A DNA stretch of 64,000 nt from Lachnotalea glycerini (GTDB lineage: Bacteria > Bacillota > Clostridia > Lachnospirales > Lachnospiraceae). Positions 42,617 through 51,611 of the stretch are shown here, one piece after another. The stretch is taken from assembly GCF_003201285.1 (NCBI RefSeq), contig NZ_QICS01000013.1, positions 62,001 through 126,000 of the forward strand. The letters are read 5' to 3'. How positions within the stretch are numbered: position 1 is the first letter of the stretch; each line of letters starts with the position of its first letter. The notes under the pieces were generated by a model, which searched no databases, had not been told where the DNA came from, and was given only the letters and a program-made list of their open reading frames with translations. The position numbers and the translations under genes are program-made.

Positions 42617-45400
42617 ATGAATTACGGAAAAAAAGGAGCTTCTGATAAGCAAAAAGCCTTAACTTCTAAAACTAATAAAGTTGGCCGTAAAGTGATTGTT
42701 ACGATTTTCAAGGTTTTTATTGTATGCTTTTTAGCAACGGCTGTTATTGGCAGCTGTGCAGCCATCGGAATTATTAAAGGCGTTATTGACAGTGCACCAG
42801 AGATATCCACCTATGATGTAACTCCTAAGAAATATTCCACTGCTGTTTACGATCAAGATGGAAATGAAATTACAAAGCTTGTTGCTTCAGGATCAAACAG
42901 AGTATCCAAATCCATAGATGAAATACCCAAAAATCTACAAAATGCTTTTGTTGCCATTGAAGATGAACGTTTTTGGGAGCATAACGGAATTGATATAAAG
43001 GGTATCATTCGAGCAGGTGTTCTTGGAATTACAAGCGGTAATTTTTCAGAAGGTGCCAGCACAATTACCCAGCAGTTATTAAAGAACAATGTTTTCGAGG
43101 GATGGACAGAAGAAAAATCCCTTACTGATAAATTTAAGCGTAAGATTCAAGAGCAATATTTAGCAATTCAGCTTGAGAAATCCATGTCAAAAGAAGTGAT
43201 TCTTGAAAATTATCTGAATGCAATCAATCTTGGGCAGAATACTCTTGGTGTGCAAGCGGCTTCTCTACGTTATTTTAACAAGGATGTTTCTGAATTAACT
43301 CTGTCTGAATGCGCTGTTATTGCTGGTATTACACAAAATCCTTACCGCTACAACCCTATCAGCAATCCTGAAAATAACGCAGAACGCCGAAAAAAAGTAC
43401 TTGGCAATATGCTAGAACAAGGCTATATCAGTCAGGATGAATATGATGAAGCTTTAGCTGATGACGTTTATTCAAGAATTAAAACTGTAAATACAGAGAT
43501 TGTATCTTCTTCTGTTTATACATACTTTGTTGATGAACTCACTGATCAGGTTATGAAAGATTTGCAAGAACAGAAAGGCTATACGCAAACTCAGGCCTAT
43601 AATGCACTTTACAGCAGCGGCTTAAGTATTTATACAACGCAGGACAAGAGGATTCAGACGATTTGTGATGAAGAATTTGCCAATTCTGATAATTATCCTA
43701 AAGGAACAGAGGTTGCTTTAACCTATCGCTTAACGGTTACCTCTAAGGATGGTACTGTAGCCAACTATAGTGAGGATTCCCTTAAGGATTATTTTAAGGA
43801 AATTGATGGGATTAGTTACAATACTGTATTTGACAGTGAAGAGGAAGCAAATGCTCAAATTGAGCGCTATAAAGAGGCTATTTTGAAAGAAGGGGATGAA
43901 ATCGATGAAAGCATCACTCTTACTCCCCAGCCGCAAGCATCTTGCGTAATAATGGACCAGGCAACCGGCTATGTGAAAGCCATTGTCGGCGGACGTGGTA
44001 CTAAGGAAGCCAGCCTTACTTTAAACCGTGCTACTGATACCAAACGTCAGCCAGGTTCCACCTTTAAGGTACTTTCAACCTATGCACCAGCCTTAGATAC
44101 TGCTGGTATGACCTTAGCAACGGTGCATGATGACTCTGAATACAATTACGCAAGCGGCAGACCTGTAAGTAACTGGTATTCAACAGGCTATCGTGGTTTG
44201 ACAACAATACGAGATGCAATAACCTACTCTATGAATATTGTTACCGTTAAGACCTTAACAGAAATCACTCCTCAGCTTGGATATGATTATTTGTTAAAAT
44301 TTGGATTTACAACTTTAGTAAATTCCCGTAAGCAGGCAGACGGAACCGTTATGACTGATATTACACAATCACTTGCTCTTGGAGGTATTACAGATGGTGT
44401 AACTAATTTAGAACTGACTGCTGCTTATGCTACAATTGCAAACGGAGGCACTTATACAAAACCAATTTTTTATACCAAAATATTAGATCATGATGGAAAT
44501 GTATTAATTGATAATACACCTAAGACTACTACCGTTATAAAGGATACAACTGCATTTTTACTTACCAGTGCAATGGAAGATGTGGTTAAAGTTGGAACCG
44601 GTAAATCACTAAATTTTGGAACTATGCCAATTGCAGGAAAAACGGGTACCACATCTGATTACCGTGATCTATGGTTTTCCGGTTTTACTCCATACTATAC
44701 ATGCACAGTATGGGGCGGCTATGATACAAATGATAAAATGAGCAGCAGCACCTCTTTCCATAAGGTATTATGGAAAAACATTATGTCTCGTGTACACGAA
44801 GGGTTAGAACGAAAAGAATTTACCATCCCCGACAATATTGAGACAGCGGTTATATGCAAAAAATCTGGTAAGCTTGCTGTCACTGGTCTTTGTGATTGCG
44901 ATCCCCGGGGAAGTATGGCAATCACAGAGTATTTTGCTAAGGGAACTGCTCCTACGGAAGTATGCGATACTCATATTAAACTGGCTACCTGTACTTTAAC
45001 TGGTCTGCCTGCAAGTCCATATTGTCCGGAGGTAACGTATAATTCTGATCAGGTATATATTATTCGCCCAACAGGTTCCACTGGTGTGACAGATGATACG
45101 CAATATGAATTACCGGCAGATTACTCGCAGAATATGTGTCCAATTCATTCCTCTGCGTCATCGCATTTGGATTCTAATTATTATTATAATAGACTGCCTG
45201 AGTATTCAACTGATACAAATACAACAACAGACAGTACAAATTCGACAGGTACTACTACAGATGATACTACAAATACAACAGGCGGAAGCCAAACTACACC
45301 AGATGCAGGTGTGAATTCAATTATTGATTCAACCAATTCTACAGATACTCAAACAACTACAGATAATCAAACACCGACACAGAATCCTGTTTCTCCATAG
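42617..45400 (+). CDS. Class A penicillin-binding protein (transglycosylase/transpeptidase)
   Basis: 927 residues. One N-terminal membrane anchor (residues ~25-50). The GT51 transglycosylase shows EDERFWEHNGIDIKGI (catalytic Glu), GASTITQQLLKN and IQLEKSMSKEVILENYLNAI. The transpeptidase shows STFK (SXXK, Ser near residue 479), SMN and GKTGTTSD (KTG near 675). The last ~80 residues are a Thr/Asn/Ser/Asp-rich low-complexity tail, preceded by a Cys-containing segment (CDCDPRGSM, CTLTGLPASPYCPE) that could form disulfides outside the cell. It builds peptidoglycan. ATG follows AAAGGAGG. Confidence 0.95.
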   Translation: MNYGKKGASDKQKALTSKTNKVGRKVIVTIFKVFIVCFLATAVIGSCAAIGIIKGVIDSAPEISTYDVTPKKYSTAVYDQDGNEITKLVASGSNRVSKSIDEIPKNLQNAFVAIEDERFWEHNGIDIKGIIRAGVLGITSGNFSEGASTITQQLLKNNVFEGWTEEKSLTDKFKRKIQEQYLAIQLEKSMSKEVILENYLNAINLGQNTLGVQAASLRYFNKDVSELTLSECAVIAGITQNPYRYNPISNPENNAERRKKVLGNMLEQGYISQDEYDEALADDVYSRIKTVNTEIVSSSVYTYFVDELTDQVMKDLQEQKGYTQTQAYNALYSSGLSIYTTQDKRIQTICDEEFANSDNYPKGTEVALTYRLTVTSKDGTVANYSEDSLKDYFKEIDGISYNTVFDSEEEANAQIERYKEAILKEGDEIDESITLTPQPQASCVIMDQATGYVKAIVGGRGTKEASLTLNRATDTKRQPGSTFKVLSTYAPALDTAGMTLATVHDDSEYNYASGRPVSNWYSTGYRGLTTIRDAITYSMNIVTVKTLTEITPQLGYDYLLKFGFTTLVNSRKQADGTVMTDITQSLALGGITDGVTNLELTAAYATIANGGTYTKPIFYTKILDHDGNVLIDNTPKTTTVIKDTTAFLLTSAMEDVVKVGTGKSLNFGTMPIAGKTGTTSDYRDLWFSGFTPYYTCTVWGGYDTNDKMSSSTSFHKVLWKNIMSRVHEGLERKEFTIPDNIETAVICKKSGKLAVTGLCDCDPRGSMAITEYFAKGTAPTEVCDTHIKLATCTLTGLPASPYCPEVTYNSDQVYIIRPTGSTGVTDDTQYELPADYSQNMCPIHSSASSHLDSNYYYNRLPEYSTDTNTTTDSTNSTGTTTDDTTNTTGGSQTTPDAGVNSIIDSTNSTDTQTTTDNQTPTQNPVSP

Positions 45401-45430
45401 GAGTAAAGGAATTCCCTTGTATAGAACAAA

Positions 45431-45538
45431 GCGCACAAGTCTGCATCAGCTCCCTAATCCCTCACTCATGAGGGACTTGGCCGCTTTGCCGCGCCGAATG
45501 CTATCACGCAGTGATATTTTCCTCTTGCATCCGTGCGC
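45431..45538. repeat. GC-rich structured intergenic element
   Basis: A 108-bp GC-rich block in AT-rich surroundings, bounded by complementary ends GCGCAC (45431-45436) and GTGCGC (45533-45538). Inside are the hairpins TCCCT/AGGGA (45458-45462 with 45471-45475) and ATCAC/GTGAT with loop GCA (45503-45515). It has no convincing reading frame. It looks like a dispersed palindromic repeat or a non-autonomous element, or possibly a structured RNA; only one copy is in this window. Confidence 0.45.
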
Positions 45539-45548
45539 ATTGTGTGGA

Positions 45549-45640
45549 GCATTTTAATGTAATAGGACTTTCCTATTACATTAAAATGCATTCATATCTA
45601 TAAATAAAGTATAACTATTTATAGAATGAATGCTTTTATT
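45549..45640. terminator. Two adjacent long hairpins between the PBP and spoIIIAH genes
   Basis: Hairpin 1: a perfect 19-bp stem with a 3-nt loop (45549-45567 with 45571-45589). Hairpin 2: GCATTCAT plus ATCTATAAATA (45588-45606) with TATTTATAGA plus ATGAATGC (45616-45633), followed by TTTTATT. The two meet at a shared GC. Placed between convergent genes, they can terminate both. Confidence 0.75.
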
Positions 45641-45648
45641 CCTATGTA

Positions 45649-46392
45649 TTACTGTTCTACACTAATTGGCGTAATAACAATATTTTCAGCGGAAACTTCT
45701 GTTTTTCTTTTCATAATGTCTTCAATCTGAGCTCGTTTGGCATCTGTTACCTCTGACATATTAACTACTACATCCGCAGTATCGTCGGTTATGCTTACGA
45801 CTACATCCTCAAAACCTTTTGATTCTAATAAGGTTTCTGCTGCTGCCTCTCTTTCTGATATATCTGTCATCTTAATCATTGCATCAATAGCTGATTGCTT
45901 CTGATCATCTGAAATGGCTGTATTATTGATGATTTCTAATAATGACTCTTTATTCTTTGCCCTTACCTGCTCCCTTGAAAGCTTAGCTTCTGCAATAAAT
46001 CCAACGCTTGTTGTTGCACTTGTCAGTACAGCTTCACCCGGAGTCTCTTCTTCGGTCACCGGAGCTGCTGTTTCAGTACTATCCGTTTGCACATCTTCTG
46101 CTGAGGCTGTATCGGATGTCAAATCCAAATCGTAGCTTTGAATGTCCTCTTCTCCATTTGGGGATAAAGCTTCTAATACTTCTTCGGAATTTGCTTCTGC
46201 ATTAGCAGCCGCATAGATATCTTCTTCTGAGATATCGCTTACATCAATTGCATCTTCTTCTACCGTTGCGCTTGCTGCTTTGCTTGGTTCACTTGTATCT
46301 ATTTTATCTGCATAGTTCAAATAAAATGCCGCTGCAATCATAATCGTTAATGCGGTTATAACAACCTGATTTCTTTTAAATACATTCTTCAA
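45649..46392 (-). CDS. spoIIIAH: Stage III sporulation protein AH
   Basis: 247 residues. One N-terminal membrane helix (VVITALTIMIAAAFYLNYAD), an acidic Ser/Glu-rich linker, and a C-terminal YscJ/FliF-like domain (AAAETLLESKGFEDVVVSIT, ISVEQ at the end). In the mother cell SpoIIIAH forms a ring that binds SpoIIQ across the forespore membranes. Last gene of the operon, followed by the convergent terminators. Made under sigma-E in known spore formers. Confidence 0.95.
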   Translation of the reverse strand: MKNVFKRNQVVITALTIMIAAAFYLNYADKIDTSEPSKAASATVEEDAIDVSDISEEDIYAAANAEANSEEVLEALSPNGEEDIQSYDLDLTSDTASAEDVQTDSTETAAPVTEEETPGEAVLTSATTSVGFIAEAKLSREQVRAKNKESLLEIINNTAISDDQKQSAIDAMIKMTDISEREAAAETLLESKGFEDVVVSITDDTADVVVNMSEVTDAKRAQIEDIMKRKTEVSAENIVITPISVEQ

Positions 46393-46409
46393 CTGTATCG
46401 TCCTCCTAA

Positions 46410-46997
46410 CTAATTCATTTTCATTACCTTAATTTTATGCGCTTCTACATGAAATAATGCTAAAACCGCCTCTGAAATATTTTTGGCTACTACAGGGTCA
46501 TCTCCTCCCTTTGCAATGACAATGATACCCTCAATTTCTGGCTCCAGCTCTTTCACTACATAAGGGCTGCTGTCACCATTATTATCCTGTTCATAAACCG
46601 TTGCCTCTGTAGTGGTCTTATCTGTTGTATTTCTCTTTCCACCCTCTGCATCTTCTTCTAACGATGTTTGGGATGTTGTAGGAGTATCCTTTTCTACTAT
46701 AAGCTCCTTTGATGATTTTAACGTAATCATAACCTTGACATCTCCCACTCCCTGTACCTGACTTAATATTTCTCCCAGCCTTTTTTCTTGTTCATCCACA
46801 TAGGTTAAGACTTGAGTTTCCTCCTCATTATTCGTTATGCTTTCAACACCTGCCTTTTCTTCCTTATCCTTATTGTCTGAAACAGGCAATGCTATCACAA
46901 TTAGTAAAACTCCAACCAAAAGTATAATGATATAATTATCTTTCTTCATATTTTTTAAATTAAATTTTAATTTAGGCAGCTTTATTTTCCATTCCAT
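46410..46997 (-). CDS. spoIIIAG: Stage III sporulation protein AG
   Basis: 195 residues. One membrane helix near residue 20-40 (YIIILLVGVLLIVIALPV), then the ring-building domain with EKRLGEILSQVQGVGDVKVM and IEGIIVIAKGGDDPVVAKNI. Forms the large ring of the feeding-tube complex in the mother cell membrane. It lies 17 nt upstream of spoIIIAH and 3 nt after spoIIIAF. Confidence 0.95.
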   Translation of the reverse strand: MEWKIKLPKLKFNLKNMKKDNYIIILLVGVLLIVIALPVSDNKDKEEKAGVESITNNEEETQVLTYVDEQEKRLGEILSQVQGVGDVKVMITLKSSKELIVEKDTPTTSQTSLEEDAEGGKRNTTDKTTTEATVYEQDNNGDSSPYVVKELEPEIEGIIVIAKGGDDPVVAKNISEAVLALFHVEAHKIKVMKMN

Positions 46998-47000
46998 ATT

Positions 47001-47579
47001 CTACCTCTGTATACTAACATTTATATTATCTAAGCCCACATTATAGAAGTCCTCTATCACATTTTTCACACTAATTTCCTCTGGATTTTCGAAATGCTTG
47101 TTGCCTATTTCTATTTTATCTACTGCAATTTTAAGATTCTCTTTATCCTCATTTGCAACCACCACATTAATTCCTTCTAAGCTGCCATATTCCTCGCTGT
47201 TGCTATCTTCATTCATAATGACATCAGCATTCACCATATAATATCCCTCCTTATTTACTATTTTCTCTACTTGATTTCCTATTTCTTTCTTATATTGATC
47301 TAACAGGTTTGAAGCGCTTTCTTTGGATATATGATAAGAATCAACCTTTACGCTGTTTAGCTCCTGACTGTATATATTTTTAATAAAATTAGTATCTAGT
47401 CTTGTATTAATTCCCATAAATTTACAAATTGGAGACAATACCAGAATAATCATAATCATTCCTGTAAATAAATTAATGTATTTTTTAAAATTATTATTTG
47501 GTATTACATTCATAACCGCAGTAACTAGTATGATGTAAAATGCAATATTTTTAATCCACTGATAGATTTCAGTAATCAT
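47001..47579 (-). CDS. spoIIIAF: Stage III sporulation protein AF
   Basis: 192 residues. Two N-terminal membrane helices (IKNIAFYIILVTAVMNVIPN, LFTGMIMIILVLSPICKF) precede a soluble ring-building-type domain ending NVIEDFYNVGLDNINVSIQR. Part of the SpoIIIA complex; 8 nt after spoIIIAE. Confidence 0.94.
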   Translation of the reverse strand: MITEIYQWIKNIAFYIILVTAVMNVIPNNNFKKYINLFTGMIMIILVLSPICKFMGINTRLDTNFIKNIYSQELNSVKVDSYHISKESASNLLDQYKKEIGNQVEKIVNKEGYYMVNADVIMNEDSNSEEYGSLEGINVVVANEDKENLKIAVDKIEIGNKHFENPEEISVKNVIEDFYNVGLDNINVSIQR

Positions 47580-47587
47580 TTTCTCTC

Positions 47588-48712
47588 CTATACCGCTGTT
47601 GTTGTTGTTGCTGTGACAATTGCTATGGTTATCATAAATAATATTAACGAAGTGGTTAATACTTTAATCAAAAGCTTGACCGCATCAGAAACACTTCCTA
47701 TTGAGCTGACCATTCTGGCATCTGAAACAGGCTGTATCACTGCTGCGGCCAACTTATATAAAACAGAAAAAGTCCATAATTGTATTAAAGGAACAAGACT
47801 TATTACAATTAGAACAATTAGGGCAGCAACGCCAACTCCATTCTTTATAATAACTGCGGAGCCAATCACCATATCCGTTACTGCATTTACCGCATTACCT
47901 ACACCCGGAATTGCACTTACTGTTTTATTCAGTGCTGTCGTCCGAAAGGAATCAATCGCTGGTGCCACAAGACTTTGAATGACATTAAAGCCAACTACAA
48001 CGGTAAGCATTGCTTTTAGAAGCCATTCAATTGTTCCCTTAAGAAGCTGAGCCAGTCTGGAAAGAAAATCCTCTTTCGAAAGATTATTCACCAACATTAG
48101 AACAATATATACGTTAATTAAAGGCAAAATAAATCTTGAAAAGAGTAAATGAATACCCGTAATTATCATTAATATTACTTGATAAAATATCATGGCTGTT
48201 GTTGTCTTACCCGCTACATTTAATGCCAAAAAATAAGCAGGTACCAACGATTGCATAAATTCAATTAAACTATTTACTGCACTTTCAGCGATCGTTGTAA
48301 CTGACACAAAGGATTTCATCAACACGGTAAGTAAAAGCATATATACTACATAAAAACTAATATCCGCAATTTGATTATTATTAAACACACTGCTGAAGTT
48401 ATTTAATATTGCTGCTGCTATTGCTATAATCATAATATGTAAAATCGTTTTTTTTACATAGCTAATTTGTCCAAATGCCTTATTAACTAAGGTTTGCAAT
48501 AAGGTTTCAACATTAAGTGGTTCCTTCCCCTTTATAATATTGACTATCATCTCTTTAAAATCAACCTCATCTCCGTCCAGTAATAGGTCAAGACTTTTGT
48601 TTATGTCATTAAATTCACTACTATCTGTAATTGACATGTCCGCCTCCGCTGCATATACCTTGCCTCCAGCCAGCAATAATATTGTAGCAAGTAAAATGAA
48701 TCCTCTATTCAT
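47588..48712 (-). CDS. spoIIIAE: Stage III sporulation protein AE
   Basis: 374 residues. Begins with a signal-peptide-like segment (GFILLATILLLAGGKVYA) and has about seven further membrane helices (SYVKKTILHIMIIAIAAAIL; LVPAYFLALNVAGKTTTAMI; AVSAIPGVGNAVNAVTDMVI slightly changed). The GVGNAVNAVTDMVIGSAVII region is typical. It is the main polytopic membrane part of the SpoIIIA channel. Confidence 0.95.
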   Translation of the reverse strand: MNRGFILLATILLLAGGKVYAAEADMSITDSSEFNDINKSLDLLLDGDEVDFKEMIVNIIKGKEPLNVETLLQTLVNKAFGQISYVKKTILHIMIIAIAAAILNNFSSVFNNNQIADISFYVVYMLLLTVLMKSFVSVTTIAESAVNSLIEFMQSLVPAYFLALNVAGKTTTAMIFYQVILMIITGIHLLFSRFILPLINVYIVLMLVNNLSKEDFLSRLAQLLKGTIEWLLKAMLTVVVGFNVIQSLVAPAIDSFRTTALNKTVSAIPGVGNAVNAVTDMVIGSAVIIKNGVGVAALIVLIVISLVPLIQLWTFSVLYKLAAAVIQPVSDARMVSSIGSVSDAVKLLIKVLTTSLILFMITIAIVTATTTTAV

Positions 48713-48779
48713 GTCTACCTCCCCTTATATAACAGCCACTTGTCCTAAATCGCAGCTATGATTGCCTGATTTCTCTATG

Positions 48780-49160
48780 TCAGCTTAAAAAGCTATCTAT
48801 TGTTTCTAATAATGCAAGCAGAACCGGCATACTAAGCGCCATCACTGCAATCTTGGCAAATACTTCGATTTGTCCTGCAATTGCACTATAACCCGCATCC
48901 TTACATATTCCCGAAGCAAACTCTGCAATATAGGTTATTCCAATAATTTTGGCAAGAGTAGATAAGTAAACGGTATTTAAGTTAATATAGCCTTGTATTT
49001 TATTCACTGCCTCAATGACTGCAGATAGCTTATCTGCGATGCAAAATAAAATAAGGAGACTGGTTGCAAGGCTTATATATAATCCGTATTCTGATTTGTG
49101 CCCTCTAAATTGAACTGACAGTATCACTCCTATCACTCCAATAAAAGCAATTTTTAACAT
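48780..49160 (-). CDS. spoIIIAD: Stage III sporulation protein AD
   Basis: About 126 residues with three to four membrane helices (LKIAFIGVIGVILSVQF; LYISLATSLLILFCIADKL; the C-terminal MALSMPVLLALLETIDSFL). A GTG at 49175 is in frame, but the ATG at 49160, preceded by AGGTGA, matches the usual start. Membrane component of the SpoIIIA complex, directly after spoIIIAC. Confidence 0.93.
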   Translation of the reverse strand: MLKIAFIGVIGVILSVQFRGHKSEYGLYISLATSLLILFCIADKLSAVIEAVNKIQGYINLNTVYLSTLAKIIGITYIAEFASGICKDAGYSAIAGQIEVFAKIAVMALSMPVLLALLETIDSFLS

Positions 49161-49175
49161 GTCCACTATTTTCAC

Positions 49176-49370
49176 CTACAATGCGAATAATTTTTTGATT
49201 GTTTCAAACAAATCATATATATAAGGTATAATCCAAAACAGTACTACAATTAAACCTGCAAGGCTGGTTAAAAAAGCATGTTCTTCTCGTCCACTATGCT
49301 TAAGCACCTGCCCTAAAACAGATACTAAAATTCCTACTGCTGCAATTTTAAATATAATATTAACGCTCAT
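49176..49370 (-). CDS. spoIIIAC: Stage III sporulation protein AC
   Basis: 64 residues, two membrane helices, starting MSVNIIFKIAAVGILVSVLG with the conserved LKHSGREEHAFLTSLAGL between them. I chose the ATG at 49370 behind GGAGGAA. Small membrane subunit of the SpoIIIA complex. Confidence 0.95.
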   Translation of the reverse strand: MSVNIIFKIAAVGILVSVLGQVLKHSGREEHAFLTSLAGLIVVLFWIIPYIYDLFETIKKLFAL

Positions 49371-49398
49371 ATATTCCTCCATTCGTGCGATTCTTGCA

Positions 49399-49917
49399 TC
49401 AAATTGTAATCAACACGGCAAAGATACCTGCTACAACACCAAGGCAATTGTATATTCTGATTTTCTCCTGCATGCTATCTTTGGATATTATAATTTCCTC
49501 CTCTAGCTGCTCCACATATAAATCAATCATACCCAGCTGCATTTCCTTATCCATATATCCCAGATGCTCTCCCACTCTTTTTAATGTAAGACAATCTCGT
49601 TTATTTAATTGAATTTTATTTAACTCTTCATCAATGTATTTACACCATATTACATAAAAACTTTCACTTTCCAAGCTTTCAATTTCCAAAGCTATTTTAT
49701 TGAAAAATTCACAAAAGGGGGCTTTTGCTCTATTTCCCACATTAAAAAATGCTTCACCCAAGGGTGCCTTTAAATATTTAATTTCACCTCTAAGCATAAG
49801 CATAAGTTTTTTGATATATCTTAAGTTATCTAATCGTACTTTCAAATCTCTTCCTGCCGTAACACCAATCCCTGTCGTAGCTGCAATGACTAATATTGCG
49901 CCAACTATTTTTAGCAA
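49399..49917 (-). CDS. spoIIIAB: Stage III sporulation protein AB
   Basis: 172 residues. Membrane helices at both ends (KIVGAILVIAATTGIGVTAG; IYNCLGVVAGIFAVLITI) with a cytoplasmic helical domain between (RLDNLRYIKKLMLMLRGEIK). Resembles type II/IV secretion inner-membrane platform proteins and works with the AA ATPase. 2 nt after spoIIIAA. Confidence 0.95.
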   Translation of the reverse strand: MLKIVGAILVIAATTGIGVTAGRDLKVRLDNLRYIKKLMLMLRGEIKYLKAPLGEAFFNVGNRAKAPFCEFFNKIALEIESLESESFYVIWCKYIDEELNKIQLNKRDCLTLKRVGEHLGYMDKEMQLGMIDLYVEQLEEEIIISKDSMQEKIRIYNCLGVVAGIFAVLITI

Positions 49918-49919
49918 CT

Positions 49920-50876
49920 TTATGCCCCCTCTCTGTAAATAATAGTTCCCCGCTCATCAAATATTTCTTTTATATTTCCAATCTGCCTATTATTGTTTAA
50001 TACAATATATCTTTCAAAAATCTTTTCTGTAATCATTTTTTGGAGTAGTGGCTTGTTCTTAATATCTTCAATCGAACTTCCATGCACAGTCGCAAGAAGC
50101 TTACAACCGCAATTAATAACTGCTTCAATTGCTTTTACATCTTCATAATCACCTATTTCATCTATGGCTATAACCCGTGGTGACATAGATCGAATTAGCA
50201 TCAGCATTCCTTTTGCCTTAGGACAGCAATCCAAAACATCAGTACGTATTCCTAAGTCATTCACTGCCACCCCCATATAACAACCACCTATTTCACTCCT
50301 TTCATCTACAACTCCTACTGTTTGGCCTAAAACCCCATTCATTCCATTAGAAATCTGTCTGATGATATCTCTTAACAAGGTTGTCTTACCGCACCTTGGC
50401 GGAGAAATGATTAAACAATGGTGTACCACATTGTTATTTGCAACATAGGGAATTACTTTATTGGCACAGCCCTTTATTTCATGTGAGATTCTAACATTAA
50501 TATAAGAGATATATTTTAGTCCTGTAATTGCTTCTCCCTCAACTACTGTTTTACCTGCTATACCAATTCTGTGACCTCCCTGAATGGTAATAAAACCTTG
50601 TTTTATTTCATCCTCAAAGGCGTAGAGCGAATAGCTGCTTATATAACCAAGCATTTCTTTAACCTCATCTTTGCTAACAATGTATGAACCAGACTCATTC
50701 TGTAGCAATACCCCCCCTTTTCCTACAAATAATTCTCTACCTTCATATATTACAATTAAGGGACCATTTACTCTTAATCTGACTTCCTGTAACAGTTCAA
50801 AATTAAATTTACTGTTAATCAATATTTTTCGAATTTCTATTGGAAAAATCTTAACCAGCTCGTCTTTTTTTATCAT
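49920..50876 (-). CDS. spoIIIAA: Stage III sporulation protein AA (ATPase)
   Basis: 318 residues. Secretion-type ATPase with Walker A SPPRCGKTTLLRDIIRQ near residue 150, VVDERSEIGGC and the Walker B-like VIAIDEIGDYED. The N-terminal EVRLRVNGPLIVIYEG segment is typical. ATG at 50876 follows GAGGTGA; the in-frame ATG at 50915 is unlikely. It energises the mother-cell SpoIIIA complex that keeps the engulfed forespore active. First gene of the eight-gene operon. Confidence 0.96.
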   Translation of the reverse strand: MIKKDELVKIFPIEIRKILINSKFNFELLQEVRLRVNGPLIVIYEGRELFVGKGGVLLQNESGSYIVSKDEVKEMLGYISSYSLYAFEDEIKQGFITIQGGHRIGIAGKTVVEGEAITGLKYISYINVRISHEIKGCANKVIPYVANNNVVHHCLIISPPRCGKTTLLRDIIRQISNGMNGVLGQTVGVVDERSEIGGCYMGVAVNDLGIRTDVLDCCPKAKGMLMLIRSMSPRVIAIDEIGDYEDVKAIEAVINCGCKLLATVHGSSIEDIKNKPLLQKMITEKIFERYIVLNNNRQIGNIKEIFDERGTIIYREGA

Positions 50877-50894
50877 GCACTCACCTCTTAAAAC

Positions 50895-50922
50895 AGTATA
50901 TGAATGGATTAACAATTTATGT
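50895..50922 (-). promoter_or_regulatory. Candidate sigma-E promoter of the spoIIIA operon
   Basis: On the minus strand ACATAAA (complement of 50916-50922), 13 bp, CATATACT (complement of 50895-50902). This fits the sigma-E consensus (ATA-type -35, CATACA-T -10). The start site would fall at about 50888, giving a very short leader that still contains GAGGTGA. In other spore formers this operon depends on sigma-E. Confidence 0.55.
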
Positions 50923-51187
50923 TATTAATTTTTATTTGAAGCAAAGTCCCTGTTGCGCATCATAAAGTAATATTATTTTATAGAAATGAATGACTTTCAT
51001 TAACACGGTACTTTCTATAATAAATAAAATTTGAACTTTATCATATGGACATATTAAGATAGATATGATATATTTATTATTATAGTAATAATAATAATTA
51101 CTATTATTTTACAGTTTAACTACTATACTATTCATTGCTTCATATTGCAGTATATGAGCTTTTTATTAAGATACAAGGAGGGATTGA
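50923..51187. other. Intergenic region between spoIIIAA and the glycyl-radical gene
   Basis: Very AT-rich, with an imperfect inverted repeat ATAGTAAT/ATTACTAT around 51082-51104. A promoter for the rightward gene must lie here, but I cannot pick one. CAAGGAGGG precedes the start at 51188. Confidence 0.4.
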
Positions 51188-51427
51188 ATGGCAAATCAAG
51201 GACAAGTAGACAATTTAGTTTCTTTATTAGATGGATACGCACAAAAAGGAGGGCATCATCTTAATGTAAATGTCTTTACAAGAGATACTCTTCTTGATGC
51301 ACAAAAGCATCCTGAGAAATATCCTCAACTAACGATTCGTATATCTGGTTATGCAGTTAATTTTAATAAGCTAACCAAGGAACAACAAAATGATGTGATT
51401 TCACGTACTTTTCATAATGCAATGTAA
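51188..51427 (+). CDS. Stand-alone glycyl-radical domain (GrcA/YfiD-like)
   Basis: 79 residues, corresponding to the last ~80 residues of pyruvate formate-lyase. [20 protein letters not shown] and PEKYPQLTI lead into [20 protein letters not shown], in which the Gly of SGYA would carry the radical; the end ISRTFHNAM matches the PFL C-terminus. In E. coli GrcA such a free domain replaces the oxygen-damaged tail of PFL. ATG follows AAGGAGGG and a strong terminator follows, so it is a complete single gene, not a fragment of a decayed enzyme. Rescue of a PFL-type enzyme is inferred. Confidence 0.85.
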   Translation: MANQGQVDNLVSLLDGYAQKGGHHLNVNVFTRDTLLDAQKHPEKYPQLTIRISGYAVNFNKLTKEQQNDVISRTFHNAM

Positions 51428-51461
51428 TAAAACAAACATGATATAATTTAAAATATCAAAC

Positions 51462-51526
51462 AGCCATCACCTGCTGTAGACATTGAAAGATTTACTTTCT
51501 TTGATACAGCGAGCGATGGCTTTTTT
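51462..51526 (+). terminator. Terminator of the glycyl-radical gene
   Basis: Outer stem AGCCATC (51462-51468) with GATGGCT (51515-51521), an inner GCTGT/ACAGC pairing, then six T residues. Confidence 0.85.
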
Positions 51527-51611
51527 GAACTTCATCATCCTTATTCACATGCTATTTTTTTCTGGTGTTTTTAAATCTCATAGGCTATAATATGTTTGGG
51601 AGGAATGTGAT

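Noticed and set aside
45093-45557. Frames of 70-80 codons overlapping the PBP 3' end and the GC-rich element
   Set aside because: They are alternative-frame readings of the PBP's Thr-rich tail or of the hairpin element, with skewed composition and no ribosome site.
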